Made by a program: the position numbers and the translations under genes. From positions 34,034-98,033 of the forward strand of contig NZ_JAJLQZ010000019.1 of the NCBI RefSeq assembly GCF_020991375.1: DNA of 64,000 nucleotides. The letters are read 5' to 3'. Below, piece by piece: positions 15,948 to 23,812 of the stretch. The notes beneath the pieces were generated by a model that was not told where the DNA came from, ran no database searches, and saw only the letters and a program-made list of their open reading frames with translations. This DNA is from Glycomyces amatae. Lineage in GTDB: Bacteria > Actinomycetota > Actinomycetes > Mycobacteriales > Micromonosporaceae. Numbering within the stretch: position 1 is the stretch's first letter; every line of letters begins with the position of its first letter.

Positions 15948-17891
15948 ATGGCAGCGCCCGCCACCGACACCACCACCTCCAGTCCCGAACCGGTCACGAT
16001 GATCGCCGCCGTCGTCCTCAACGACCTCCCCGCCCACCTCACCCGCACCTGGGAATACCGCATCCCCGCCGCACTCACCGCCGACGTCCGCATCGGCTGC
16101 CGCATCAAAGCCCACCTCGCCCGACGCTCCCGCACCGGCTACGTCACCGCCCTCCGGCCCGCCACACCCAACGACACTGCCCTCAAAACCCTCACCGGAC
16201 TCATCTCGGCGCAACCGGTCCTCACCGCCGAAACCCTCCACCTCACCAAAGCCATCGCCGACCGGTACGCCGGCACCCACGCCGACGTCCTGCGCCTGGC
16301 CGTCCCCGAACGCCGCGCCAGCGCCGAACACCAACCCGCAACAACACCGCTACCCATCACCGCGCCGCCCCTCGACGCCTGGGCCCCCTACACGCACGGC
16401 ACCGCCTACCTCCGCGCCCTCCACACCGGCAAACAGGCCCGCGCCGTATGGAACACCCGGCCCGGCGAGGACTGGGCCACCCGCCTCGCCGAAGCCGCCG
16501 CCGCTACTGCCGCCGGCGGCCGCAGCGCCGTCCTCATCGTCCCTGACCAAATCCACCTCGAGCTCCTCGACACCGCCCTCACGACACTGCTCGGCCCCGG
16601 TCGCCACGTCACCCTCACTGCCAACATGGGCGCCACCCCCCGCTACCGCGCCTACCTCCAGGCCCTCCGCGGCGACGTCCGCATCGTCGCCGGCACCCGC
16701 AGCGCCGCCTACACTCCCGTCACCAACCTCGGCCTCGTCGCCATCTGGGACGACGGCCACCCCGCCCACGTCGAACAGCGCGCCCCCTACCCGCACGCCC
16801 GCGACGTCATCCTCACCCGCGCCCACCACACCGGCGCCGCCGTCCTCATCGCCGGCAACGCCCGCACCCCCCAGGCGCAACTCCTCGTCGACACCGACTG
16901 GGCCGCCTCCCTCACCCCCACCAAACAAGGACGGCACGAACTGCGGGTCCTGGCGACCGGCACCGAAACCCACCTCGCCAGCGACGGCACGAACGCCCGC
17001 ATCCCCACGTTCGCATGGAAAGCCGCCAAAGCCGCCCTCGCAAACGACCACAACGTCCTCGTCCAAGTACCCCGCGCCGGCTACCTGCCCGCACTCGCCT
17101 GCCAGCAATGCCGCACCCGCGCCACCTGCCCCCAATGCGGCGCCACCCTCGCCCGCACCGGACCGCACTCGCCACCCACCTGTACCCGATGCCAGCACAC
17201 CGTCGACGACAGCCGATGCGGCACCTGCGGCTCCCGGCACATCACCGCCCGCGCCATCGGCACCGAACGCACCGCATGGGAACTCACCCAAAGCTTCCCC
17301 AGCACCACCGTCACCGAGTCCACCGGCGCCCACCGCTTGCACACAGCCCCTGCCGGGCCCGCCATCGTCGTCGCCACCCCCGGCGCTGAACCGCCCACCG
17401 CCGGCGGCTACGGCGCAGTCCTCCTCCTGGACACCTGGACCCTCCTCACCCGGCCCGAGTGGAACGCCAGCGAAGAGGCCGTCCGCTACTGGATGAACGC
17501 TGCCGCGCTCGCCGCCCCGGACGGCACCGTAGCCGTCGTCGCCGACCACGCCCTCCCGCAAGTCCAAGCGCTCCTGCGATGGGACGCGACCTGGTTCGCC
17601 GCACGGGAACTGACCGACCGTGCCGCACTCGGATTCCCTCCGCTGAAGCGGTTCGCGGCGATCACCGGCCCGGCCGGTGCACCCGAGCAGGCCGCCACCG
17701 CCCTACCGTCGAGCCTGAACGCCGAGCACTTCGGCCCCTTCCCTGTCGACGACGACACCGAACAGATCCTGGTGCGCGTCGACCGCCAGCACGCTGCCAA
17801 GCTGGCACGGGAACTGTCGGCACTGCGGATCCAACGCCAGCTCGACCCCGGCCACCTCCAAGTCCGGATCGACCCGCTGACCATCGCCTAG
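15948..17891 (+). CDS. priA: PriA-like primosomal protein N' (degenerate helicase)
   Basis: 647 residues from ATG 15948; ATG 15999 is an alternative start. The N-terminal ~110 residues match the PriA 3'-DNA-binding domain (Ala-Val-Val-Leu-Asn-Asp-Leu-Pro-Ala-His-Leu...Tyr-Ala-Gly-Thr-His-Ala-Asp-Val-Leu-Arg-Leu-Ala-Val-Pro). The central region is helicase-like but lacks a Walker A Gly-Lys-Thr, as is typical of actinobacterial PriA. Residues ~385-430 carry paired Cys-x2-Cys zinc motifs (Cys-Gln-Gln-Cys, Cys-Pro-Gln-Cys, Cys-Thr-Arg-Cys, Cys-Gly-Thr-Cys). PriA recognises forked DNA and loads the replicative helicase. Here it lies ~0.6 kb from the iterons and probably serves replication of this element. 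Confidence 0.85.
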   Translation: MAAPATDTTTSSPEPVTMIAAVVLNDLPAHLTRTWEYRIPAALTADVRIGCRIKAHLARRSRTGYVTALRPATPNDTALKTLTGLISAQPVLTAETLHLTKAIADRYAGTHADVLRLAVPERRASAEHQPATTPLPITAPPLDAWAPYTHGTAYLRALHTGKQARAVWNTRPGEDWATRLAEAAAATAAGGRSAVLIVPDQIHLELLDTALTTLLGPGRHVTLTANMGATPRYRAYLQALRGDVRIVAGTRSAAYTPVTNLGLVAIWDDGHPAHVEQRAPYPHARDVILTRAHHTGAAVLIAGNARTPQAQLLVDTDWAASLTPTKQGRHELRVLATGTETHLASDGTNARIPTFAWKAAKAALANDHNVLVQVPRAGYLPALACQQCRTRATCPQCGATLARTGPHSPPTCTRCQHTVDDSRCGTCGSRHITARAIGTERTAWELTQSFPSTTVTESTGAHRLHTAPAGPAIVVATPGAEPPTAGGYGAVLLLDTWTLLTRPEWNASEEAVRYWMNAAALAAPDGTVAVVADHALPQVQALLRWDATWFAARELTDRAALGFPPLKRFAAITGPAGAPEQAATALPSSLNAEHFGPFPVDDDTEQILVRVDRQHAAKLARELSALRIQRQLDPGHLQVRIDPLTIA

Positions 17892-18318
17892 ACCTCCTGG
17901 CCTTGCAACAGCGTGCCATGGGCCGCTGAACGCCCCGCTCACGATCGCCATCGGCAACATCGAAGAGGGACAGGGGCCACGGCAGTTTCGTATGCGAGGA
18001 GGCTCGCTAGGGCCCGCAAACACCAATGCCGCCAGCGGCAGTGACGCTCGGTCTTCGCGTCAGTCGCGCCCGGGCCTGGCCGCTGTGGCAGCACTGGGCC
18101 ATTCCGCGGCCCGGCCGCTTCGCCTCCGTTGCCGACATGCCCCTTGACCTGCAAACTTCCTGCTCAAGCCGGGCTGCACCATCGCTTCGCGCGCGGTCGG
18201 TGGCCCGGGACGGTGGCCCGGGAGGTCACCCCTACCACCGAACAGGTCAGGAAACACAGGTGCAGCACTCCACACCGATACCCGCCTACCTGAGGACGGA
18301 CACCGACCGAAACCTACA
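17892..18318. other. Gap between PriA and the origin repeats
   Basis: I see no convincing gene or strong motif. Confidence 0.4.
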
Positions 18319-18450
18319 CAGGTTCACATTGCCGTGGTTCCGTGCAGCGATTCACTGCCGAAGATCAGATGCAACGGTTCAAAGGCGAAGGTTCCCTGCA
18401 TGCGTTCCGATCGGGCAGGTTCAACTGCAGAGGTTAGATGTAGAGGTTCT
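18319..18450. repeat. GGTTC repeat block beside the iterons
   Basis: GGTTC occurs at 18321, 18336, 18376, 18390, 18418 and 18445 (GGTTA at 18432), with spacings of 13-15 bp or about twice to three times that. Several copies are preceded by AGATGNA. It abuts the iterons and may be a second protein-binding or melting region of the origin. Confidence 0.4.
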
Positions 18451-18452
18451 AG

Positions 18453-18750
18453 CGGAAGAATCTTCCGGACCCGCCCGGAAACCTTTACCGGACCTGCCCG
18501 GAAAACACTTCCGGACCCCACCGGAAGCCGCTTCCGCACCCTCCGGAAAAACCTGCCGGACCCCGCCGGAAAAATTTGCCGGACAGGTCCGGAAGTATTT
18601 ACCGGACCCTCCGGAAACCACTTCCGGACGGGTCCGGAAAATTTTGCCGAAGGGTCCGGAAGTGGTTTCCGGACCCTCCGGCAGTATTTTCCGGACCTCT
18701 ACCTCCGGAAAAATCTTCCGCACCCCCACCGGAAAACTCTTCCGGACCCC
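18453..18750. repeat. Iteron array, candidate plasmid replication origin
   Basis: Thirteen direct repeats of 22-27 bp, mostly 22-23. Each begins CCGGAA, has an AT-richer centre and ends TTCCGGACCC or a close variant, so each unit is also partly palindromic. The periodicity is near two helical turns. The array lies immediately beyond the 3' end of the winged-helix rep-type gene. Iteron arrays beside rep genes are the hallmark of theta-replicating plasmid origins bound by Rep. Confidence 0.75.
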
Positions 18751-18763
18751 TAACCAGCGCAAA

Positions 18764-18799
18764 CGTCAGGGCCCGGGTCAACAGACCCGGGCCCTGACG
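18764..18799. terminator. Perfect 16-bp hairpin at the end of rep
   Basis: Arms CGTCAGGGCCCGGGTC (18764-18779) and its exact complement (18784-18799) with loop AACA. The rep stop codon lies at the loop edge. It is a likely terminator separating rep from the iterons. Confidence 0.75.
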
Positions 18800-19497
18800 T
18801 GCCGATGCCGTAACTTCTTGCTGTGCTGGTTCCTCGGCGCCTCAGTCGACAGCTCCGTCTCCTTCGGCAGGTCCCGAATACTCAACTCCATCGCAAACGC
18901 ACGCTCACGCACCTCAACCACCCGCCGCAGGAGCGCCGGCCGGTCCTCCAACACGTCATCAAGCCACCCGTCGACGTTGAGCACATACACGCACCCTGAG
19001 GGCTCCTTGCCCCGCCACAGGTACAGCACGCCGACCACGTGCTTGTCCTCAAGATCGCGAAGCGCCGTCCGCACCGACCGGCTCGTCGAGCACACATCCG
19101 CCGCCAACCGCTCCTGTCCCGGCCAGCACACCAGCGTCTCGTCAAGGCGCAGCGCCAACGCCATCGCCACGGCGACCGCTGTCGTGGCCCGCGGCCAGTC
19201 GACGGCGTCCCGAGCCCACTCGACCGCGCCCAAGCGGGAGGGCACCCGCTCACCGCTGCCGTAGGTGAGGGACTTCTTCTCACCGTCATAGGTGCGACTC
19301 GGACGCGAGGGCCGCGACCCGGTCCCCTTCTTGGCTTTACTGGAGCGAGCTGGCGCGGACTTCTTAGCCGCAGGCGCTACCGCGGCCTTGGAGGCGGCAT
19401 CGGCCGCGCGGGCGCTTGCCGTGGGTGGGAACAGCTCCTCACGGAAGAACGCGGTGTCCAGCAGCGTGTCGCCACTGGTTTCGGTCGTGTCGGTCAT
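18778..19497 (-). CDS. Winged-helix replication initiator-like protein
   Basis: 239 residues from ATG 19497, with GGAGAAAG upstream. Residues ~1-85 are disordered and rich in Ala/Lys/Ser. Residues ~95-190 form a winged-helix domain in the style of plasmid RepA/DnaD: Leu-Cys-type helices, then Gly-Gln-Glu-Arg-Leu-Ala-Ala-Asp-Val, then Ser-Arg-Ser-Val-Arg-Thr-Ala-Leu-Arg-Asp-Leu-Glu (recognition helix), then a beta wing. The iteron array follows it directly, which supports a role as initiator. A transcriptional regulator is the alternative. Confidence 0.65.
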   Translation of the reverse strand: MTDTTETSGDTLLDTAFFREELFPPTASARAADAASKAAVAPAAKKSAPARSSKAKKGTGSRPSRPSRTYDGEKKSLTYGSGERVPSRLGAVEWARDAVDWPRATTAVAVAMALALRLDETLVCWPGQERLAADVCSTSRSVRTALRDLEDKHVVGVLYLWRGKEPSGCVYVLNVDGWLDDVLEDRPALLRRVVEVRERAFAMELSIRDLPKETELSTEAPRNQHSKKLRHRHVRARVC

Positions 19498-19596
19498 GGC
19501 TTTCTCCACATCGGTTGACGCGGAAGTTGCCGACCCTGTAGCATGGCGACTCGAACGTAACGGAGTTCGCGGATGCTCGGTCCGCAACTTCACTCC

Positions 19597-19624
19597 GAGG
19601 GCCGGTGTTGACGCACCGGCCCTC
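19597..19624. terminator. Hairpin upstream of rep
   Basis: 11-bp arms GAGGGCCGGTG and CACCGGCCCTC with loop TTGACG. It may end transcription entering from either side or be part of a rep leader. Confidence 0.5.
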
Positions 19625-19912
19625 AGTGCTTTCTTGGGCAGTTGCAGTCCACGCGCCCGCGAGACGGCCGCAGTCGGCCTCTCCATGCGCAGCGTGAACT
19701 GGGAACAGACGCCAGGAACAAACCATGTTCGACCCGGCGGGGCTTTGAGCAGCGCAGACGCTGCACATGCCCTGGTCAGCGCTGCACCACATCGGGGAGC
19801 GATAACTTTGACCAGGGAAAACAACCTCAGGACCGCATATCGTGGCTGATCGTGAGGTACGCGACAGGGAGTGAACTGTCAGGTTGGATCGACGCGGCAG
19901 GGCAGCGTCATG

Positions 19913-20025
19913 TACTCTGGCAGACACAAGACCTCCCTTCGCGGGGGTTGAACAACCTTCTTGCGAAGGATCTCGAAGAATCGAGCGAGGAACGGCCGCC
20001 AAACCAGCCTCGCTCTTTTCTTTTG
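19913..20025 (+). ncRNA. Candidate small RNA, unit 1
   Basis: An extended -10 (TG then TACTCT at 19913) is followed by GCAGACA. Next come a small hairpin ACCTCC...GGGGGT with a UUCG-like loop, then a terminator: GAGCGAGG (19983) pairs with CCTCGCTC and is followed by TTTTCTTTT. Unit 2 at 20265 has the same order of parts and a matching start. No good reading frame lies inside. It could be a regulatory RNA for plasmid copy number or phage control. Confidence 0.4.
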
Positions 20026-20264
20026 CTCTCGGTTAGGTGATCATACACAGTACCCTGCCAGTCAAGGTCCCTGTGTCCGATTCTGAAGGCCGTACGCATC
20101 TGCCCGTTCCTGCAAGGAATCCCAGCGTGCAGCCGGGGAACACCCGCCGTTGACGGCGCTGCACCGGCCGGGGCGAGGCCCCGGCCCGGCCGTGCACGAA
20201 GGCCCGAGTTCGACTGCCGCATCGAAAACCTGGGGATGGAAGTGCTCACGTGGGCAGCGTCGTG

Positions 20265-20365
20265 TACGCTGACAGACAACAGGGACCTCCTTCCGAGGTT
20301 CGTGTTCCAATCCCGCAGGTCGACGTTCGCCAAAACAGGACGACCTAGCGGGATTAACTTTTGTC
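20265..20365 (+). ncRNA. Candidate small RNA, unit 2
   Basis: -10 TG-TACGCT (20265), then ACAGACA and hairpin ACCTC...GAGGT. A terminator-like stem follows: AATCCCGC (20309) pairs with GCGGGATT (20348), then AACTTTTGTCTTCC. The 17-bp stretch around the -10 differs from unit 1 at only about three positions. Confidence 0.4.
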
Positions 20366-20690
20366 TTCCTCTGGTCAGCTGATCTTACACAGCTATGATC
20401 CTTTTCCACGGGCCGAGTCCGGATTCCACGGCAGAACCTTCCGGACCCGGCCAGTTCGTGCTACCGCAACCGGTTTCGCGTCAGAGCGCTCCGCGGCATC
20501 ACCTTCCGAACAGGGCTGGCACGGCGACACCGCTGCGACCGTGACCTGTGCTGCTGCCGCACTACTGTCGCGTCACGAGCTGCCTGCCACGCTTCCATAC
20601 GCATGACGGGTAGCCCCGCATGCGTTCGCTGCCGCAGCCAGGTCACGTCCGCGTACTTGTCCACAGTGTCCACAGCACCCGCAACGTCAC

Positions 20691-21230
20691 CTACGCGAAC
20701 GTGAACCCGACCCGGTGCGCCGGGTAGAACGACTCGGTCACCGCCAGGACCTGCCCCGACGTCGCGTCCTTGACCGTCCACACCTCACGCCACAAGGCCT
20801 CGCCCCGGTCGACGTCCAGCTTCGTCGACACGTCGCTCCTGCCGCGGTCGCCCGCTTCGGCGTGCGTGAGGCTCGCCGACATGTCCAGGTCGAACCCGGC
20901 ATCCTCCAGGCGCGAGAGGAACCCGCCAGCGCCAGTGTCCTGCTCGGCGATCTGCGGCGCGGCCGCGATGACTTCCGGAGGAAACACGCTCGTCGACACC
21001 TGGAACGGCACGCCGTCACTAGCGGCCACGCGCCGGCGGACCACCCCGGGGTTCGTCAACCAGTTCACGGCCCCGAACACGGCAGCGGCGTCACCGCCGA
21101 GCGTGCCGCCGGGCATCGCTGTCGTCGACAGGTCCGTGGTGACCGCGACATCGGGCGCGTCAGCGTAGACGCCCCGCTGGTCGGCACGTTCGGTACGACC
21201 GGACATGGTCCGGTTGATGAAGATCGTCAC
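20691..21230 (-). CDS. Hypothetical protein
   Basis: 179 residues from GTG 21230, with GGAAG upstream. The start reads Met-Thr-Ile-Phe-Ile-Asn-Arg. It is a soluble mixed alpha/beta sequence with a C-terminal beta-rich half ending Gly-Phe-Thr-Phe-Ala. It lies 13 bp downstream of the XRE/TPR regulator gene on the same strand and is very probably co-transcribed, so it may be the regulator's partner or target. No family is recognised. Confidence 0.65.
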   Translation of the reverse strand: MTIFINRTMSGRTERADQRGVYADAPDVAVTTDLSTTAMPGGTLGGDAAAVFGAVNWLTNPGVVRRRVAASDGVPFQVSTSVFPPEVIAAAPQIAEQDTGAGGFLSRLEDAGFDLDMSASLTHAEAGDRGRSDVSTKLDVDRGEALWREVWTVKDATSGQVLAVTESFYPAHRVGFTFA

Positions 21231-21243
21231 AAGGTCTTCCTTC

Positions 21244-22470
21244 CTAGTTCGGCAGCAGTCGCATTCTCGCGGCCAAGTCAAGCGTCTCGCGTCCGGGGAC
21301 CCGGGCGCGCAGCGCATGGCGAATGATTTCACGACCCATGCGGTGCGCTCGGGCCTGCTCGGGCGCGACCTGCTCAGCGGACCGGATCTCACTGATCGCG
21401 CCCGCAAGGTCACCGGTTGCGAACCTTGCTCGGGCGAGTTCCAGCCGGTGGCGCACATGCCGTTCCACCGGCATCGCGGTCACGTCCAAGCGCTCACCGA
21501 GCACCAGGGCCCGCTGCGGGTTGTCAAGTTCAGCTTCGACCGCGATCGTGTGCATGGCCGTGTTCGTCGGCCCGAACGCCGAGTACCCGAAGTTCGCATC
21601 AACGCCGAGCCGGACCGCCAAACGCCCGGCCTCACCGATGAAGTCCTCAGCTGAGCGTCGGTCACCGGCTTTCGCGGCCGCGAGCCCGCCGACGAGCCAC
21701 AGCATGCCGCTCATCGACAACGCATGCCCGTCCGCGTCACTGCGCTCCAGCACCGGCGCGAGCGTCGTCGCGGCCTGTTCACACAATGACGCCGCCCCTT
21801 CGAAATCACCCGTGGCCACGAGCGTGTGCCCCGCAGACCGGTAGAGCGCCCCCAAAAGCGCCGAATCGTCGACGTCGCGAGCGAGATCCAAACCCCGGCA
21901 TGCGGCCGACCACGCGAGATCCCCTTCGCCGAACTTCGTGAGGAACACGGCCGCCAACTGATGGGTGAGCGCCGCGAGCCGTTTCGCGTCGCGCCGCTCG
22001 GGCCCCGAGGTCGCGCGCACCGCACTGCCGGTTTCACGCAGCAGCGCCGGCAACCGGTCATGCACCCGCGCGTACCGCGATTCTTGATAGTCGGCCCATA
22101 CGGCGTCGACCACGGTCGCGAGCCGCGACAGGTCAGGAGCGGGTTCAGGAGTCAGACCGGGAATGAGGCCCCGCCAGTCAGTGAGTGCCGCTCGCAGTGC
22201 CGGGATCGTGTCCTGGCGTTTACCAGACACGACCCACTCCGCCGGAAACGGCTCTCCCAGCAGATAGGCGAGCGACACGTCAAGCGCCCGTGCGAACGCA
22301 CGAATGGTGTTGATGTCGTTCAAGGGCCGCTCACCGGTTTCGATGCGACGCAGCCAGCGCGTGTCACCTTTACCCACCAGCGCACACAGGGCCTCCTGCG
22401 TCATGCCGCGGCGCTGGCGCACGTGCCGGAGGCGTTCGCCGATCGTGAGCGTGCCGTCTCGAACGTCCAT
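21244..22470 (-). CDS. XRE-family regulator with TPR-like C-terminus
   Basis: 408 residues from ATG 22470. Residues ~8-70 form a lambda-repressor-like helix-turn-helix: Ile-Gly-Glu-Arg-Leu-Arg-His-Val-Arg, Thr-Gln-Glu-Ala-Leu-Cys, then the Arg-Trp-Leu-Arg-Arg-Ile-Glu-Thr-Gly recognition region. The remaining ~330 residues are Ala/Leu-rich helical repeats like TPR domains in actinomycete regulators, which often sense peptides or partner proteins. A 19-bp perfect palindrome lies 34 bp upstream and is a likely operator. It could control lysogeny or conjugation-like functions of the element. Confidence 0.8.
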   Translation of the reverse strand: MDVRDGTLTIGERLRHVRQRRGMTQEALCALVGKGDTRWLRRIETGERPLNDINTIRAFARALDVSLAYLLGEPFPAEWVVSGKRQDTIPALRAALTDWRGLIPGLTPEPAPDLSRLATVVDAVWADYQESRYARVHDRLPALLRETGSAVRATSGPERRDAKRLAALTHQLAAVFLTKFGEGDLAWSAACRGLDLARDVDDSALLGALYRSAGHTLVATGDFEGAASLCEQAATTLAPVLERSDADGHALSMSGMLWLVGGLAAAKAGDRRSAEDFIGEAGRLAVRLGVDANFGYSAFGPTNTAMHTIAVEAELDNPQRALVLGERLDVTAMPVERHVRHRLELARARFATGDLAGAISEIRSAEQVAPEQARAHRMGREIIRHALRARVPGRETLDLAARMRLLPN

Positions 22471-22503
22471 GGTGACGAGTCTGCCAAACCGTGATGGCAC
22501 AAG

Positions 22504-22522
22504 CCGGGCCAAATTGGCCCGG
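22504..22522. promoter_or_regulatory. Palindromic operator upstream of the XRE gene
   Basis: CCGGGCCAA-A-TTGGCCCGG, a perfect 9-1-9 inverted repeat whose near edge is 34 bp before the regulator start. The position fits autoregulation. Confidence 0.5.
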
Positions 22523-22638
22523 TAGCGGACCGTGACCGGTCGTATGGTGTGACCAGTGTCCGTACCGCAGCGGACGCGATCGATGTCGAACAACAGCACA
22601 GTGTGCATCGCAAGCCCACGTCGCCAGGCCCGTCACAT

Positions 22639-22653
22639 GTTCACGCGGTGAAC
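22639..22653. repeat. parS-like palindrome, site 14
   Basis: Spacer GCG. It is isolated from the rest, 12.6 kb beyond site 13 and between the XRE regulator and the GGDEF gene. Confidence 0.55.
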
Positions 22654-22984
22654 AATGAGGCCGCTATCTCGGCGACGGGACCGCCGCGTTCATCACCATG
22701 TATCACCCGCGCGGGCACATGCCACGCCCGCGCCCTCGGGTCCTCGCCCAGACTGAGCGCACCGCCGACGTCAGCGACCGCAACCGGCACGCACCCCTGG
22801 CAGTCCTCCCGCGCTCCTGGTGACGCTTGCGCCTGCGATGCACCTGCTTGCACGTACGACCATGAGCAGACCACCGTTCGTGCACGGCGCTGGCCCTGCC
22901 AAAGCCGCCACGAGGACCGAACACTGACCTTTAACAGCGTGACGTGGCAGGACACCGCCGTTACCGAACAGCGAGGAGCACCGC

Positions 22985-23056
22985 ATGGACACCACCTGCC
23001 GCCAACACTGCGCCGCCACTGCCAGCGCGACCCCACGCCGTGGCGGGACCGCATGA
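22985..23056 (+). CDS. 23-residue leader peptide coupled to the GGDEF gene
   Basis: ATG 22985 has the strong ribosome site GAGGAG 8 bp upstream. Its stop codon overlaps the next start in ATGA (23053-23056). The peptide is rich in Cys, Ala and Thr. The strong ribosome site belongs to the leader rather than to the cyclase, so translation of the enzyme probably depends on translation of the leader. Confidence 0.45.
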   Translation: MDTTCRQHCAATASATPRRGGTA

Positions 23057-23772
23057 ACGTCACCGCCCGCCTCACCGGGCGCCGCCGCTCCCGTGTCCTC
23101 CGACGTGAAAACCAGCGCCTGGCCGACCAGAACACGGTCTTGCGTGAACGCATCGCCGCGCTCGAATACGAGCGCACCCGCGACCAGTTGTGCCCCGCCA
23201 TCCGCAACCGGCGTGGCTTCGACCTTGCCGCCGCCGACCTTGCCGCCCGTACGCAAGACAACGACACCACCGACTACTGGGTGGGCATCGTCGACCTCGA
23301 CGACTTCAAAGACGTGAACGACCGCTTCGGGCACGCCGTCGGCGACTGCGTTATCCAAGCCACCAGTGGCACGCTGCTCAACCTGTTTGCGCACTCAAGC
23401 GACCGCACCATCGTCGCGCGCCTCGGCGGCGACGAGTTCGGCTTCCTCACCAACGGCACCGGACTTGACGCGCTCAACATCGCGCACTACGCCCACATGC
23501 TCACGGTGACCGCCGAGCCCGCGACCTGCAACGGCCTCCTGGACCAGCCGGTCACCGTCACCATGTCCATCGGTGTTGCCGCATTCCACCCATGGGCGCC
23601 GTGGAGCATGCTCAAACACGCCGCTGACTGCGCCATGTACGAAGCCAAACAAATGCATGGCACCGGCAGTCTCGTCATACACACCGCACTTGACGGTGTC
23701 GCGGTCGACGCCCGGCCGACCAGCCGGATTCGCGACCAGCGGCATGCGCACCCCGTTCCGTTGCACGCGTGA
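23053..23772 (+). CDS. GGDEF-domain diguanylate cyclase
   Basis: 239 residues from ATG 23053. Residues ~1-45 form a basic, coiled-coil-like helix. Residues ~50-215 are the GGDEF domain: Asp-Leu-Asp-Asp-Phe-Lys-Asp-Val-Asn-Asp (metal and base binding), an intact Gly-Gly-Asp-Glu-Phe active site, and the late Ser-Ile-Gly-Val-Ala and Ala-Asp-Cys-Ala-Met-Tyr-Glu-Ala-Lys motifs. This enzyme class makes cyclic di-GMP from two GTP. No RxxD inhibitory site is seen just before the active site, so product feedback may be absent. There are no membrane segments or sensor domain. It is coupled to a leader peptide. Confidence 0.85.
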   Translation: MNVTARLTGRRRSRVLRRENQRLADQNTVLRERIAALEYERTRDQLCPAIRNRRGFDLAAADLAARTQDNDTTDYWVGIVDLDDFKDVNDRFGHAVGDCVIQATSGTLLNLFAHSSDRTIVARLGGDEFGFLTNGTGLDALNIAHYAHMLTVTAEPATCNGLLDQPVTVTMSIGVAAFHPWAPWSMLKHAADCAMYEAKQMHGTGSLVIHTALDGVAVDARPTSRIRDQRHAHPVPLHA

Positions 23773-23812
23773 CGCTCCGATACGTCGAGCGGGGGTCGCT
23801 ACGATGCGGTGC

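Larger units (their letters stand above)
19498..20690. other. 1.2-kb non-coding region with a hairpin and two related RNA units
   Basis: No convincing gene. It holds a hairpin (19597-19624), two homologous promoter-hairpin-terminator units (19913-20025, 20265-20365) and one isolated iteron-like CCTTCCGGACCCGG near 20440. Confidence 0.5.
22471..23052. other. Divergent intergenic region
   Basis: It holds the XRE operator, parS-like site 14 and, at its right end, a 23-codon leader ORF. I see no other gene. Confidence 0.5.

Noticed and set aside
15529..16002. 157-aa His/Arg/Pro-rich frame
   Set aside because: Composition reflects short CACCA-type repeats, not a protein; it overlaps the PriA start.
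16350..17567. Long minus-strand frame (405 aa) over the PriA gene
   Set aside because: Gly/Val/Ala-biased antisense shadow of a well-supported PriA reading frame.
18453..18750. CRISPR array
   Set aside because: The repeats are direct and close together (22-27-bp period) with no ~30-bp unique spacers and no cas genes; they are iterons.
18026..19264. 412-aa plus-strand frame across the iterons and rep
   Set aside because: It reads through the iterons as a low-complexity repeat and is antisense to the winged-helix gene; composition is not protein-like.
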